Assembly (NCBI RefSeq): GCF_964204645.1
Contig: NC_134025.1
Coordinates: 28,054,001-28,118,000, forward strand
DNA length: 64,000 bases
DNA from: Tubulanus polymorphus
Lineage: Eukaryota; Nemertea; Palaeonemertea; Tubulaniformes; Tubulanidae
Reading direction: 5' to 3'
Shown here: positions 28,474-43,400 of the stretch, in pieces
Layout: each line of letters starts with the position of its first letter
How positions within the stretch are numbered: the stretch's first letter is position 1
Notes under the pieces: generated by a model
What the model was told of the DNA's origin: nothing
The model's database searches: none
The model's input: only the letters and a program-made list of their open reading frames with translations
Made by a program: the position numbers and the translations under genes

Positions 28474-31400
28474 TTATTGTAATTTTTTGCCCACTAAAAA
28501 TCTGGTAACTCGTTCTTTCACTACTTTCAAACTTATTCGGTCTGAAGATACGGTATTTTCTCTTATATATTGAACAAGATCTGTATAACCGAGGTGCGCT
28601 GCATACTCTTCTGAATTCATCCATTTAAACGTATCTTCTTCAACTGCTATCTGTAACATAGAACATTGTGTTAGTCGATGTTTCTTGAGAAAATCAACTT
28701 TCCATATACCAGGGTAAAGGTATTAATTTCAATGGGTAATTTTGATGGTTATATGGACTTAATTTCACTACAGTTTACTTATTTCAAATTAAACTTAAAC
28801 TATATGGAACTTAGTCCAGCCCGAAGGTAGCTGAGAAGTGTGATCTTTGGACCAGAGAATAAGCTGCCTGGACACCTTGCATTTCTACGCGTTAGGCTAA
28901 AAAAAATTGATACCTTGTTTCTCCGCTCTGCTGAGCTTAAATGTTGACCCGGCCGGCCGCCTATCTACCCTATACATTACTTTTTTTTAAAATCGTGATC
29001 AATTTAACCATAACAGACCCGGCCGCTATAGAAATGAACTGTTTATAAATTTTATCATATTTTACAAAAAAGACCCGGCCGCTGCGGAGAAACAAGGTAT
29101 CATTTTTGTTTAGCCTTACGTACCTTTTCTTTTCGTTTACAATCAGAACCGAGGTAGACCAGTTTCTTCACGATATCCGGTTGATTGTGCTCGAGAGCTA
29201 GAAACACAAGATCGCGAAAATTCATCCGCAGCGGAACTGAATACGGCTCCAACTGAAATAAATAGAAAACAATCAATAGAACACAACTATTAACTAATAT
29301 TTCGGAATGAGTAACACGCTACTTACCACTTTAGGAAATGATGAAAATGGATACAGCATGTTTTTAATCCCGCGCAGAAATAGAATGTATTTTCTATGTG
29401 GTGACTTCTTTGGGCTGACGATTATTTTCTTCAATGCTTCATACTGCAATCAAAACAATAACATCGTCATTTTCTGATGCACTTTAATTCAGCAACATTC
29501 AACCAATAGAATCTATGGCACGTGTACCTTCGTTAAAATGATCATCTCCCACTGGAGACCATAAACTTTCTGAAAAAGAATAATACGGTTGATGTCTATG
29601 TCAGGATTTTAAAGTTTTTTTCTGAACAAAACCTAGTTATGTACGCAATTTACCAATTTTTCCTGAGGTATGAAGTCAATATCATCAGCATAATCGGATG
29701 GAATTTTTCCCATCTAAAGACAAAAAAAAAATATCTGATACACATAATACATCCATCAAATCTTTTTTATTTTGCTTACTGTAGTCTATAAAATCTCCCG
29801 AAGGTATTTTGGATTTTTATCATTGGGCGTGTATTATCTATTTCTGTAGTCTAATATATTTTTGCATTTATGATACTACAAATATATAACTTAATTCTTT
29901 TATATCAGGAACAGTTGCTTTTCTGCTGATAAAATGAAATATAACGTATTGCACTAACCACATCCTCTGCTAGTTCATCAGCGTTGTATGATTTCAGAAT
30001 AGTCAGCAGATCTTTTCCACCTTCTCCCAAACTATATGCATAATGTAGCGGTGTTCTGTTCATCTGAATGGAGAAAATTAGGCTTTTTACTTTAACTAAG
30101 TCGAACAATGTTTAACGACTGCCACAGTTATTAGCAATTAGATGCATTACGTGCAAGGATTTATTGGGAAAATAATTAACAAATGAATATCTATCGATTG
30201 ACACTTTTCATGTTCTGATTAATTAATCAGACGCTCCATTTACGATTAGTTGATTGACAGGTTCAATGCATGCTTTCCCTGCGTTACTCGTACATTCATT
30301 TCCTCAACTCTTTCACTGCCATTTCATGCCGTCTAACCACAGCCAAAATTAAATCTTGCTGTCACTTTGTGTGACAGAATCAGAAAAAGGCCGCTCGGCT
30401 AACAAAATGAAAACGCGGAAATTTTTCTTTTCTGACAGGAAACCGTATCATAGGCAGGGAAATTACATAGCTCATAATTCTTTGCAACATAAAGTTGGAA
30501 TGTGATAGAATTTCCTCCGACTACTGCACAACTTAGCATCCTTGGTTTAGCTGTAGAATGCTTGACAGATTCCGACCAATAGCCGATGATTATAAAATAT
30601 TAACAGTGGTTATATACTATTTTTTTCTCATGAATGAATGAATGTTCATCAGCCACATTGAATCATGCACTGTCATATGAACACTGTGTTCTCCGAACGT
30701 CCAGATTCAAGCAGCAAGGTTTCAGCATAGATGAAAATATCAACAATTATATACTAAGGTAAGGTTAACAGATTTCTTTTAGACAAAAACTTCTTGATAC
30801 TAAACAGAAAATATGTTGCTAGAAATAACCAAATTTCAGGAAATGATGCTTGGACTCTCTCTTGAAATTAGTTTCTACTTGGCTGTCAGATATAACAAGA
30901 TATTCTCGTCATATACCGGGATAACGCTTGAGAAGTCAGTACCAAAAGATCCATCGACTTTTAGCTTGATTTTCATGAAAATATTCTAACCAGATTAAAT
31001 CATCATCTGATACTTCATCACCAGAGTTATGAAAGAATTAGTCAGCCGTGTGACCAGTTTCAGTCAATATGGAAAATGGAAGTCAGATGCCAGCAGTGTG
31101 AGGTGCATCTCTAAACTTACATTGTCTTTACTATTGACAACCGAGTCGCATTTCTCCAGTAGCATCTCCATAAAGCTTGTGTTACATCCGTGAAGAATGG
31201 CGAGAGTCAGAAGACATCGGCCAGCCTACAATCACAAGTCATGGTATTCTATCATATGAAATCCTGGTGACCTTCCATTATAGCTTTAATGCATTATAGC
31301 TTTAAAAATGTTAAAACATCAAAATATGAGGAATATTACTATTGACTCGAGCATGTTCGGTGCATCAATATCCTCGAACGATGTTTTAGCGAGTGACTTT

Positions 31401-34400
31401 TTTCATAATAGATTCTTTAGAGCACATCATTTGACAGACGGATGAAACCAATATCATATTCATTGCCCTTTGGGGGACTTAGTGCGCTAGCAACATGAAC
31501 GCAGTCATCATTGAAAGCATAATTCCATGTTCTCTTCGCTTACAATAAAACTCTAATGTGATCAGTATGTTTTGCGAAATATGAATTTTTCCTTAACGGG
31601 CAAAAAAGCCACTACGCCCTGAAGCGGTTTTTAATTGATTGACACCACCCAAATTACAAAAATTCTATCAAATTAAAGTGATTAAATACATTAGGATTCA
31701 ATACATCGTGTCTAAATTGAATGAAGAGAAATATCAATAAGTCGACGCAATTCTTTTGGAAATCGGAAAATTTGGTATGTCCAGAATTTTCCTGTAAATA
31801 TTCCAGTGGGATTTTGAGGCAAACACTTAGTGGAAAAAGCATTAACGACCAATATGCCTGTAAAGGCAATATCATTAGCCAAAGAAAAACTAACCAATCA
31901 CTATCGTACAGCCATGATATAATTACGCGGCACAATTTGTGCTAAAAACGTAAGGATTATAGTTTGCGCACCACACACTGTGTGCCAGTATAATTGTCAT
32001 GGGTTCAGTGAAGGCGCAGACGCGACAGTAAAATAACCAATTGCAACGCAGCTTCTTATTGATTAAACTGCTTGACGGAATACCGCTGACATCAGTGAGT
32101 CTACACGAGACTGATTCCTGTCGTTGACTAAAGGCCACAACCTTATTATTATAATCACGAATAGGTCTCCCCTGAATCGACATAACGCACAAATAGTCAA
32201 GCTAATTTTGCAATGACGACAATCTAGTTTCTAAACGCGAAAAGGAGAGAGAATCTGTCGTGCACTGACCCTATCTTTGAATTTCATCAATAATTCAGCA
32301 TTTTGATGATTATTCAGGAGCTCGATTACTCGTTCCTCCTTATCTCCTCCAGTTATCAAGCTCTGTATCCGTTTTACGTCATTCTGAAAAGAAAAAAGAT
32401 TTCGTCGAAAATGTTTATAATCTGCGCTTAGCCGAACTATATTATATGCTGTTATCAAAATGTGTTTATTACAGATCATGTTTTTCGTAAAATCTTTGTG
32501 GAAAATGTCGGATTACCTGCACATCGGGTAATCCTTTCAGGAAACTGGACACTTCCTCTGTCTCATTACCAGCCGCGTATATGTAGGAATCTCGCCACTG
32601 AAAACGTGCATTGTTATTATTTGGATTAAAACCGATATGATTTGAATAATGAAACAATTCAACTGACATTTCTGAAATCCCAACGTCATTCGATGATCAT
32701 TCGAAAAGATTAAATCTGAGAAATTGAAATCGGATACTTTGCTCTGACTATAAAATCGACTTTCAGTTTGAAAATCATTTATAATTAATTTTCAGAATTC
32801 GTCCCCTGCAGTTTCAACAATTCAAAATAATCATGATTAGTTTCGAAACCATGGAATAAAATCAAGAGACGCTGAGCTCAAAACTTGCAAATAAAGACAT
32901 ATTGGATAGAAATATATATATATATATATATATTTGCTGGCTCAAAATTTACAGAAGATGTTGAAGATATATTATATTGGCTAGACATACATTTGAAGGT
33001 ATTTGATGGTATTTGATGGTATTTGAAGGTATTTGATGGTATTGCCAATTCACAGAAAAATACAGTATGAGATGTATACAATTTGTTACTCGCAATGACT
33101 TTTTTGTCGAACTCTAAACGAAATAAGATTTGTGCGATTTTTGCATTAAAAATAATTTCTAACATTATAAGACATCCCGTTGGATTGTGAGAAAAATAAA
33201 ATACCCTATTGGTGTATATCTACCTGAAGATGAGCTGGCTAAATATTTGAAATTTTTTTGTCACCAAATACACCATGAACTAACTGGTTAGGTTTTTTTA
33301 TATAAATATATTACATTATTGGTAGATTATTACGTTTGATTAACTGTAGAGATGATCTACCCAAATTCACGAACAAAAAACTAACATCGCCTTTCCATGT
33401 TTCATATTACAATTCATTTATGACAGCCTCAAGATTTTTGAGCTTATTCATCATTAAGCCAGCTTAATCAGTAATAATATGTCCTAGGAGAGTTTTCTCC
33501 AGTTTCTACCCCACAGTCCACCAGTAATTTCAGCTGATGTACATGAATCTGATACATGGTTTCCCTCATCAGAAATATCTTTCAATTAGCTATGATATTC
33601 GTGATTTTATTAATTACCTATTTCCCACACACCTGAATTTATCTATAATTACGCTAACCTGATATTCGATGAAAAAATCTTCATAGCCTTCGACGAAAAG
33701 TTTCCAAAGTGTATCCAGTTTTGTGCCTCTGATCAATTCAATGAGGCGCTGAAAGAGATTTTCCAAATCAGTCGGTGACCAGTTACAAATTAGGGACGGA
33801 TCCAAGAGGATGGTGCAGGAGGTGCGCACATACCCCCTAAAAATGTCAGGTTGCCGGAAATTTCATGGGAAAATGAAATATATCAAACTGAGTGCTCAAA
33901 GTATAATCCTCTTTAATTATATCAGATAAATCAGTTGCGTAAAGATTTTAAATGCAATTTTATTAGATGTAATTGAAATTCCATATCTCTTATATAATCA
34001 TTATAAGTTCGTAAGTTTGAGAAAGGAATTGAAATCAAAAATTAAAAACTTTTTATATGAACCTTATCAATTGCAGTTACAACACTTGTTTGTCCAGTCA
34101 ATCTCGCTATATTCCTCGCTGTTGCTCCAGTCTAAAATATCAATTTTCAACTCTTTCAGCTGCGAAAACTGTAGTCAGATAAAGATTGTGGAAAGTTTTC
34201 GAAACTTTAGAATTGTTCAGAATCTCGATACGATCAGCCATCGTTTAGAGCAGAAATGAATTTCATTGCATAATCGGTAAAAAATTCTCAATATGCATTA
34301 TTGAATTTCTGCTAACAAAATTTGAATATAAATGGGGTTTTATGCAGATCGCTTCGAGGGACATCCATGTCATTTCGGGAAAATATTCAAAATCGAAAAG

Positions 34401-37400
34401 CTATTAATGTGATGGATAAGAATCAATTAGTTGCAGATTGAAATGAATGGATATTCGCCGCAAGATATGGGTCTGAACATAACTGAAAATATATCCAGGG
34501 CATAGAACACTGCGGGTATTTAATCAGTTGCAAATTTCACATCAATAATATCAATTGACGAAAAATGCGTGCAATAATGACGTAAAGATTTTTGGCAGCG
34601 ATATCACTGGTCAGAACTGAGTTATCAACTGTGAAAATAATATCCAAGTAACCCTAAGGTTCATCTTTTTATCCATTCCACAAAGTTGAGTCATCGTTCA
34701 GTATAAAGCGTTGGTCGATTACAGATTTATTGAAACGTACGCGTAAATAATGAGGTTTCACAGTTTATCAACTTAAGAAATGTAGCATTCGCTTAAACTC
34801 AAAGCTTATAATCAATTCTTCTCTGTGAATATGCTAGCAAAACAAATGGCAATAAACTTACATCATCTCGGGCGGCGATATCAACTCCTTTAGCCAGAAA
34901 ATACTGAATGAAATTCAAATTACTTTCTTCATCGCAACGATCAACAAGATAATGTAACGCAGTTCGTCCTTTCTGTAATGAAGAAAAAAATGATCTTTCT
35001 TTTTAGTATTAAGTAGAACGTTCGACTAACCAATAGAAATGATTCCTCCGTGGTAGACACAGTAGAGACAGGCCAAAATCCCAGGAACAATAGCGCTCCA
35101 GTCTGCGCTACAAACAATTGCAAAAAAGACATCTTCGAAGCAATACAACAAAAAACGTCACATCACCTCATATTTAAAAAAAAAAACGCCGGGAAATTAT
35201 CTATTCTTAATCATCTATTTTCTAGTGCCATGATTTACGCACAATTTTCTCTAAATTCAGATCATATGACACGGGGCATATGCCTGCCGGCAAAATGATA
35301 ATCTACTCTATGATAAACGGAATAATAAACAAAGCTTTGAGTAATAGCCGGACACCGATTTGACAAAATCTACGTAAATTATGCCTCCGGCAAATTAGGC
35401 ACATATGCTGCTGGGGCGAACGAGAATGCCACGGGCGACGCCAACGGCAGCAGATCAATCCTAACCACATGCTGCTGAGCACCGACCTTAGTAGGAAGTA
35501 ATTGCGTGGATTTACAGTTGTAAATAAGAAAATTTAGCGTGATATCATCAACACTGCAGGCGACTGGGCTAATTAAATAGTACAAGCAGAGCGAGATGAA
35601 CCAAAATGCATGTGACAGCAAAACTGTCACAAACATTTACGATTCATTTCGGAGTGTACTCAATAAAACATCTTTTAATTAATCTAATTGTAATGGACGA
35701 ATTCTTCTATCCATTTACCGAAGAACAAAAATGTAAAAAAACATCTTCTCATGGGTTTCGGTTTTTCAAATCCCAAAGATGAGCCATTCAGGCTCACATT
35801 ACTTTATAGTAAGACAGTAAACAATAGGAGTATAATGTAGAAAGGGGATATTATCAGTGGAAATGAGTATAAAAGAGGGAATCATGTGGAGTTGATGTCA
35901 TGCTTGTCTATGTGTGGTTGATTGTAAATGACACCACAGCATCACAACATACAGAAACTATCATCAGCCTTTTACAGGACTCTGGACTCATTCAGGACTG
36001 ATAATTTATACCAATGACTATTCTCAAGAAGTGATTATTCACAGTCACTGAAAACATGTTTAGATAACTTATTTCGGCAAATATCGCAACTTTTTCTGCA
36101 GTTTCAACTAGGGCTTTTCTCTTCCATTCCATACCGTTCAATAATGTGACAAATAACATCAAGTTGTTCTAACCATTTTGATGGACATTGATCGAATTTC
36201 CAGCTCGGACAAGGAATCAACTTATCACAGAAAATAATGTAGTTGCCATTATAGATTTCTACTTAGTTTCTGGCAATGAAAGTCTTATCGAGGAGAGAAG
36301 ACAGTTCGGCATTTCTGTGTAGGATAAATACAGCATCTTCGAGGTCTATAACAATGTCGAGTTAATGCGACATTTGAAGCGTGAAAGCAACTGAGCTGCC
36401 GGTCCATTCATTTTATATACCCACAAGCTCTATCAACTAAGTTTCACGACTGAGAGCTGTGCTTCTATCATCTACCGTCAAGTCATTAAAATGTGCCCCG
36501 GGTACGCGTCGTATAAAACCTTTGAACTAAATAAAAACCCGCTGCTGAGATAGGTCAAGTCATTCTTTGCGTGACAAGTAATAGGAAATAACGCAAATTA
36601 TTCATAGCTTAAATCATCGGATTTAGAAACACGAAACACATTTCAAACTCGTCTTTTACAGTCAGGAATGTTCGTAATAATATAGGGCAAAATATCGTTC
36701 TTTATTTACTGATAAATCGAAAGAAATAGGTATAGAAAATGATTTTCAAACTTTAACAACTTGCTGCTTTTTTTCTATTTCTTAACAAACAAACAGGTCA
36801 GTATTAGATGAGCATAGAAAAAGAAATGATCAGAATTAAATGGGCTATGTTGAAATATAATCTCGTGGACAAAAATATTTTTAGGACAATCGATAATGAT
36901 TGACATGTGACAAATGTGCCAGAAAACTGGTTGTTCCAGTCACTGGAAGCTACCCGACTCGCTGTTTATTGAACCATCAAGAAACTTGACAAGCCTTATA
37001 ATGGTTTTACCGTGTAACCCCCAGGATTCTAAACCTGAAAACTATATCGAGAATAACAATAAGGATGCGGGTGCTAATGATTTAAACAAGACAAAATGAC
37101 AAGGCCGGGATCGTCTTACAATATTCACAAATTGACATGGATATCATTTCGAAAAAAAGTAAACCATTTCGGCAACTTCTCGCAAGAAAATCTCTCCGAG
37201 ATTCCTTTCATTTCAGTGTGATGGTGATTTTTACGGTATTTCTTATTCCAAATGAGATGAGGTGGAAATATGAGTTGGTGGATGAAAATGGGGGGTAATG
37301 CGTTAGCTGTTGTTAACAAAAACAAGAAAAGAAGCCGAAATACACCAAAAATACAAAACCCTCAGCAAAAAAATGATGCGGTATCACATTTGGAGCTCAT

Positions 37401-40400
37401 TATTTTGTAGAACAGTAATGAGTTGTCAGTTATTCCAGGTACACAGGAAGGCTTAATCATCATCACAGTCCCATTGAGAAGATCATGTCACGAGACAGCG
37501 AACACATTCGAAAATCTTTCACATCTCAGTGGAATTCACAGCATCATTCACTAATTAGTGACAAATAATTGATAAAGATAACATGTCCGTTTTAAATAAT
37601 CCGTATCGGTGTCAATTCCACTTCCTAAACACTCTCATCACATAATTTATTCCTTAAAATTAACATAATCCATTTTCGTTTCCGATGTTTGTTCATTCCT
37701 TTTCTTCACTTTTTCCAACAAACCTTTGAAAATTGTCAAACATTGAACATTTGCTGTGATAGCAATCGAGTGCGAAAACCTATAGAAGCCTAGCGATATA
37801 TACCAGCATACAAATTAGTTAACCGTAGTTATTCAATGAATGAAAAACCCTTATATTTTAATAAAATCAAGTAAAATTAGTTGATATTTTCAAATAAAAT
37901 GAGCGAGTTTCCGTTGACAGCATTGACATAATCAACAGAGATTGTGTGCATGTTATCAGCCAGTGAAAGGATGATTCTTGTCAAAACCATTTTCAAAGAA
38001 ATGTCCATTTTTAACTACATTTTTAGATTTTACAATATTACATAAACGATAAGAAAAACCGTCATCAATAGATGTAAGCGACAACTCAGCAGCCGAATAA
38101 TATTTTTTCATTATTCACTTCAAACATCTCAATTGATTTGACTGTCAAATGTCCGTGAAATTAATAGATCAGCCTAAATTCTCTTAATACCAACTAAACA
38201 GAATATCACATCATATACCACGAGCATCAATCTTACGAGAACGTTCCTACAATAATCTGCTTTTTTAGAAACTACGGAATAAAAATGTAATCGTAAGTAT
38301 GTTTCAAACGATCCAATCCGAGATATCGAATGATACTAATTAGGCACGTTTAATCAAGCAATCAAATATGTCGTACTTACATAAGCAAGTTAATAGTTCC
38401 ATAGTGTAACAGGACCCAACTGACGACTGGCACCCAACTAAATAAAAAGCTTCTTATTTCTTCGACAACACACAGATGATGAACGTTTATTTTTAGACGT
38501 TAACGACAAATATGCGTTTGTTGCAAAAAATAAGAAAAGAGCATATGGCATATTAATTTTCATCCAGAATGACGCCCTTCAAATTACCGAATTTTCTGCT
38601 CGAGTTGAACATCAAAGAGGGACGACGGTACAAACGAATGCCCCGAGCCCACTGTGCGCTCATGAAGCACTTTCAGATTGTAAGAATGCCTTACAAATTT
38701 GCATAACATAAAATTGTGCCTAGTTACTTTTTCCAATATAATGAGTGAATTGTTTGATGAAAGGGGGCCGAAAATCTACTCCGTTTTTCCTTCGGGGAAG
38801 CCGAGTCTGTACCCTAATTCTTTACATCCTATTCATTCATCGTGAAAAAATAGCCGGTAAACTTATAGCTCGAGTAAAGACCACTACGGTTATATAACCG
38901 AAACCTGGATATCTAAAATACCGAAAATATTCGAATACATTTCGTCAAATTTCGAAAATAACGAGAAAATTGCACAGAAGTCATCGCTGCACATTGTTAT
39001 TTAAGATCCCTATCGACCGGGAGAACATCCTTTATGCTGAATGTCCAATCAGCATTGAGCAAGAACTGTTTCAACACTGCATAATTCATCATGATGGGAA
39101 ACAAGAAAAATATTTATCACACCACAATCCGACAAGGTAAGTCAGTTTACCTATCATTTCATAATCATCCTAACCGAAGATTTGACATATTTGAAATGCA
39201 GTAAATAGCCTTTATAAAGGACAATATATTTCTAGGATAGAACAGTGACGATATCAACTGAATTTCTCCGAGAAAATCATCGCTAAATACTGTGAATGTC
39301 ATTCTCTCATCATCCGGGCACTGCTTCACAAATTTACTCCATTTCAAGCTTGGTAAGTAATACTACTCTTTATTCTCTATATCAGACAGCATTGTGCTAA
39401 TACTAAACTCAGTACAATACCAAACAAAATATCTTTAGGGCAAAACTTCAGATTTTCCACAAAAAATTTCTCGCTATCAATTTGTAACATCGGGCTCTTT
39501 GTGTCAGTGATATCTTTATTTTTTTTTGTTCCAAAATGTTTTAATTCACTCAGGCTATTCAGTAGATCAGTTCACTATGGAATTCAATACGACAAAGCCA
39601 TTTTAGATTATATTCAATGCTATATTCTGACAATAATAGTTCTATTCTTCTTAGGATGAAATATATTTCATCCGATTATCAAAACTGTATTCATTCCAGA
39701 AAAGATTATACATTTCACATATGTAACCAGACAGTGGCAATTTATACAATTTGGAAATGTACTAAAAACATATATATCTTTGTAACAAAGATAAAAGTAT
39801 CTAGGTATAAAACCCAAAACTTCAATATCAACAGAAATTCCATATCATTCAATAATTCTTGTTTAGCTTATTTTGTCAAGAACAGGCGACCCATTAGCAC
39901 TTTTTAGCAAAATCAATAGTACTAGAAATGAAATTAACTCGTTTCAACACAAAGAACCAAACGCACATTTCATAATTCATTCATTAGGAAAAGACCCACT
40001 TTCTGGAAATAAATCCGCTTTCCAAATCATTATTTCATTAAAAAGATTTTCTTCTTCAAATCTTTAAGGGGAACTTATAATTTTCTGATATTTTTGTCGT
40101 GGATGTTTGTAATTCATCATTATCTGATCTTACCTCATCCTTAGCCTTCGGATCAGCACCAGATTCAAGTATACACTCAGTTATCGCTGGTGATATATTT
40201 TCTCCTTTCAATGGAAATGCTTCATAGTAGAGCGGACCCTGATAACAAAAACACATATCATTTCAGTTTTTTGAAGCCTTAAAAATCACCTTGAGTGGTT
40301 CGGCGTGCCTTTTCCTAAGTAGTGAATGATCAAACATCGAAATAATTAGCTTATAATCCCACTCAGTGAGATTTTTTGATATGAAATGCTTAGCTCACTG

Positions 40401-43400
40401 TCCTGATTGGCATGTTTTAGAACGCGATATAAAGACGCAAGCAAAGGGTATCTTTTCTTTCCACAATAACGGCAACAATGCGTGGATCCAGGGGACACTG
40501 AGTTGTTGACGGACAATAGGTTTCTGGATAATGAATGGGTGTGGGCTCAGTGACACACGTGTACAGTTATAAAAATTAGGGAGTCATTCCATCGTATCAT
40601 GTTTAACAAACTGCTCAACAATATTGCACCTGTTTTATATCATCTTTGAAGAGTAACATCTCATTGTACATTTCAATCTGTTGAGAAATCTCGATGTGAG
40701 ATGATCTCATTTTATAATCTGAATGCTATTAGAATAATGCAAAAATTAGAAGTAGAAATATCACCCTCTTCAATATCAAACTGTAGTTAGAATCTAAAAT
40801 CAGTCATAAATATCAACATCAAATGCACAAAATTCTGTTTTCTGATGAGGAACATACGGTTTTAAGCGATAACAGGAAAGGAAAGAGCAAAATTTGATGG
40901 TCATGAATTGCATTAGAATCCAACAGCGGCCAACAATGCATTAAGCTTTCCAAAATCCACCTGAAGGCAAACGAAAACTGCAATAGGATACAACATGCCA
41001 TCAAATTCTCGACTAACGTTAAACAAACTTAATTCTTTTAAGAATAATATTTCAAGAATTCTGAAAGAGTGATTTGTGAGCGAGATCCCCGGAGGTATAA
41101 AGTCATTAGATCGCATGGGTCTAATGTTATTGCCTACAGAATTTATTACGTGGCCAGAGTTTTCATAAGCAGGAGAATAATCCGAAAAGAGAGCATTTAT
41201 AAAACATGAAATCACATGAGATCGGGAATTTAGAAGTAATAATTTCTGCTATTCAGTGAAAAAATCTCTGTTAGTAGAAATATGAAACGAACATTACTCA
41301 TCACTGGGCTCTTGCGTGAATATTCATTGAATCAAGTTACAGATAAACTGAAAACTGACACATTTGAATACAATTCCTATAATAACCACTGATAATAATC
41401 ATATTTTTGCTGAATTAATAATTACGCGCATAACTCTTGGGAGACAATTCAAAAATTTCATTCATAAGGTAACAGTTTTCGATGGATAATTAGTCCGATG
41501 AAATGTTGAGATTCAATTTTTTCTACGCAAGAAAATGTCCTTTTCCAAATGAAATACAATGACAACAGCCATCTCACTGATTTCTAGCCCACTGTTTCCA
41601 TGCGAACAGAGGCTACTTATTTCAGCTCCCATTATTTTGATTAAAGGTTGTAGTTAATAGCTTTACCCCGAAGCATTGCGGTATAAACTATCGGTCAACG
41701 TGTGCAGAAACCATTAGTTCGCCCACTGTGGTCCGATGCAGTTAGTTGTGATTCAGATCTTCATTAGTTTCATTTAAAAATCTATGAAGAACTAGTTTCG
41801 GTGACTACAAGTACGTCGATCGATCGCCATACACGACTGAAAAGGTTGCGAGGTCAATAGAAAAACTGCAAATTATTTCTATTAGAATTACATGAGAGAA
41901 AGTGCAGGCGAATAATGCATGAATGAACACAAAATCGCAACCAGAAAAATCCAAGAACTGGAGAGTATGTAAAAGTGTCCATTTTATTGACATTCTAATG
42001 ACAAGCCTTCCACCTCCTACCCGTGTATCAATTAGTGACTCATGTCGTGATAGCCCAGGTGTGCAAGACATTTTCATCTTGTTTGGCCCCACAGTCCTTG
42101 TTATCGATGACAGGGAAAAAAGAGATGCATCCTCATAGATAAACATATCCACGACGACCACTGAAAGCGAAACACGCGAGGTTTTCATCACAAAAGCACT
42201 GATTGGGTATAGGAAGGATATCGGATTAAAATATCTTAGAAGTCAGACCACACTTTAATGAAATCTGACAAACGACAAACATATTTCGCACAAAATAGGA
42301 ACCTTGAGAAATTGGAACAAAAGAGCTTTAAAGATTTTGAAATTATCCCAGAAAACCTTCTCTTCCGTTAGACCAATGACTCTAAGTCTTAAACACTTTA
42401 AGACTGAAATCTCGATGAAACAGTTTTTAGTCGGTTCTCTTTGTATACCATAGAAGGACGTCGTCAGAACCGTGTATTCTCGGATAAACAAGTTCATGCG
42501 TACAAAATGATAAAAAATCCGTCTCACACCGGTGATGATGGTAGTGGAATATCAAACTTGCCAGTTGTTACTACTCGTAGGGATCAGAGATTCTCCTTGA
42601 TCTGAGAACTTCACAGAGTGTTCACCTCATCAGAATTCATACGCTGTTCCCCTGAATCTTTGTTCTTTTAGCATTCCTGATGGATCCACTTTAAACTATA
42701 CCCAAACCTTGATTGCCGCAGTGACAGTAGTCTCCCATGTGGTGCTCTCTCTTTCCTCATGAAACATACATTAGATTATTGTCACTGTGCAAACATAGCC
42801 CATTAAATTAAACATCACCAGTTCTTGTCAATAGGGGCTGGGTGGAGCTGCAAGATTTGCAGCGTGGTGAAAGATCAACAAGAAAACCATAAGTGACTTC
42901 ATTGACCTTTCAAACAAATGTATTTTCAGAAACGAAATACATATCGATCAATGCCTTAAAAAAATAACTCAAATTTCAGAGCACAGACATCCACCTCTTC
43001 ATCCGAGACAAATCAGTTGTAAACACTGTTCTATTTTGAGGTGCGTAGCTCAATTGTTACTCGATGAAAATTCATAATGAAGGGAGAAAAATGATGTGTG
43101 TGACCAAGTTGTGACCTGAGCACGATTTTTCTAATATCAGGATACAACTTCAGAAAGCTTTTCTACTTAATTCGCTCGCTACTGGTTTAGCACGGATGAA
43201 GTGACAGCAATGATGCCCGCGGCTATCCGCGCCGACGTCACTGTCGTCGCAGCAAAATGCAATCACTTTGCTGAGATTTTACATAAAAATATTGACGAAT
43301 GCGCTCACATCATCGTATGGATGTGCTGCTGCTGCTGCTGCTGTAGCTTGCGTTTTGCTCAACGATTATAATAACTGTAATGTAAAGCAGTCCGTCTGTT

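Noticed and set aside
32911-32933. (AT)n run as a functional element
   Set aside because: It is a simple microsatellite, common in this AT-rich DNA, without other signals.
41805-42191. 128-codon minus-strand frame in the ankyrin intron
   Set aside because: Composition and content resemble no protein, no ankyrin consensus occurs, and flanking splice sites are poor.
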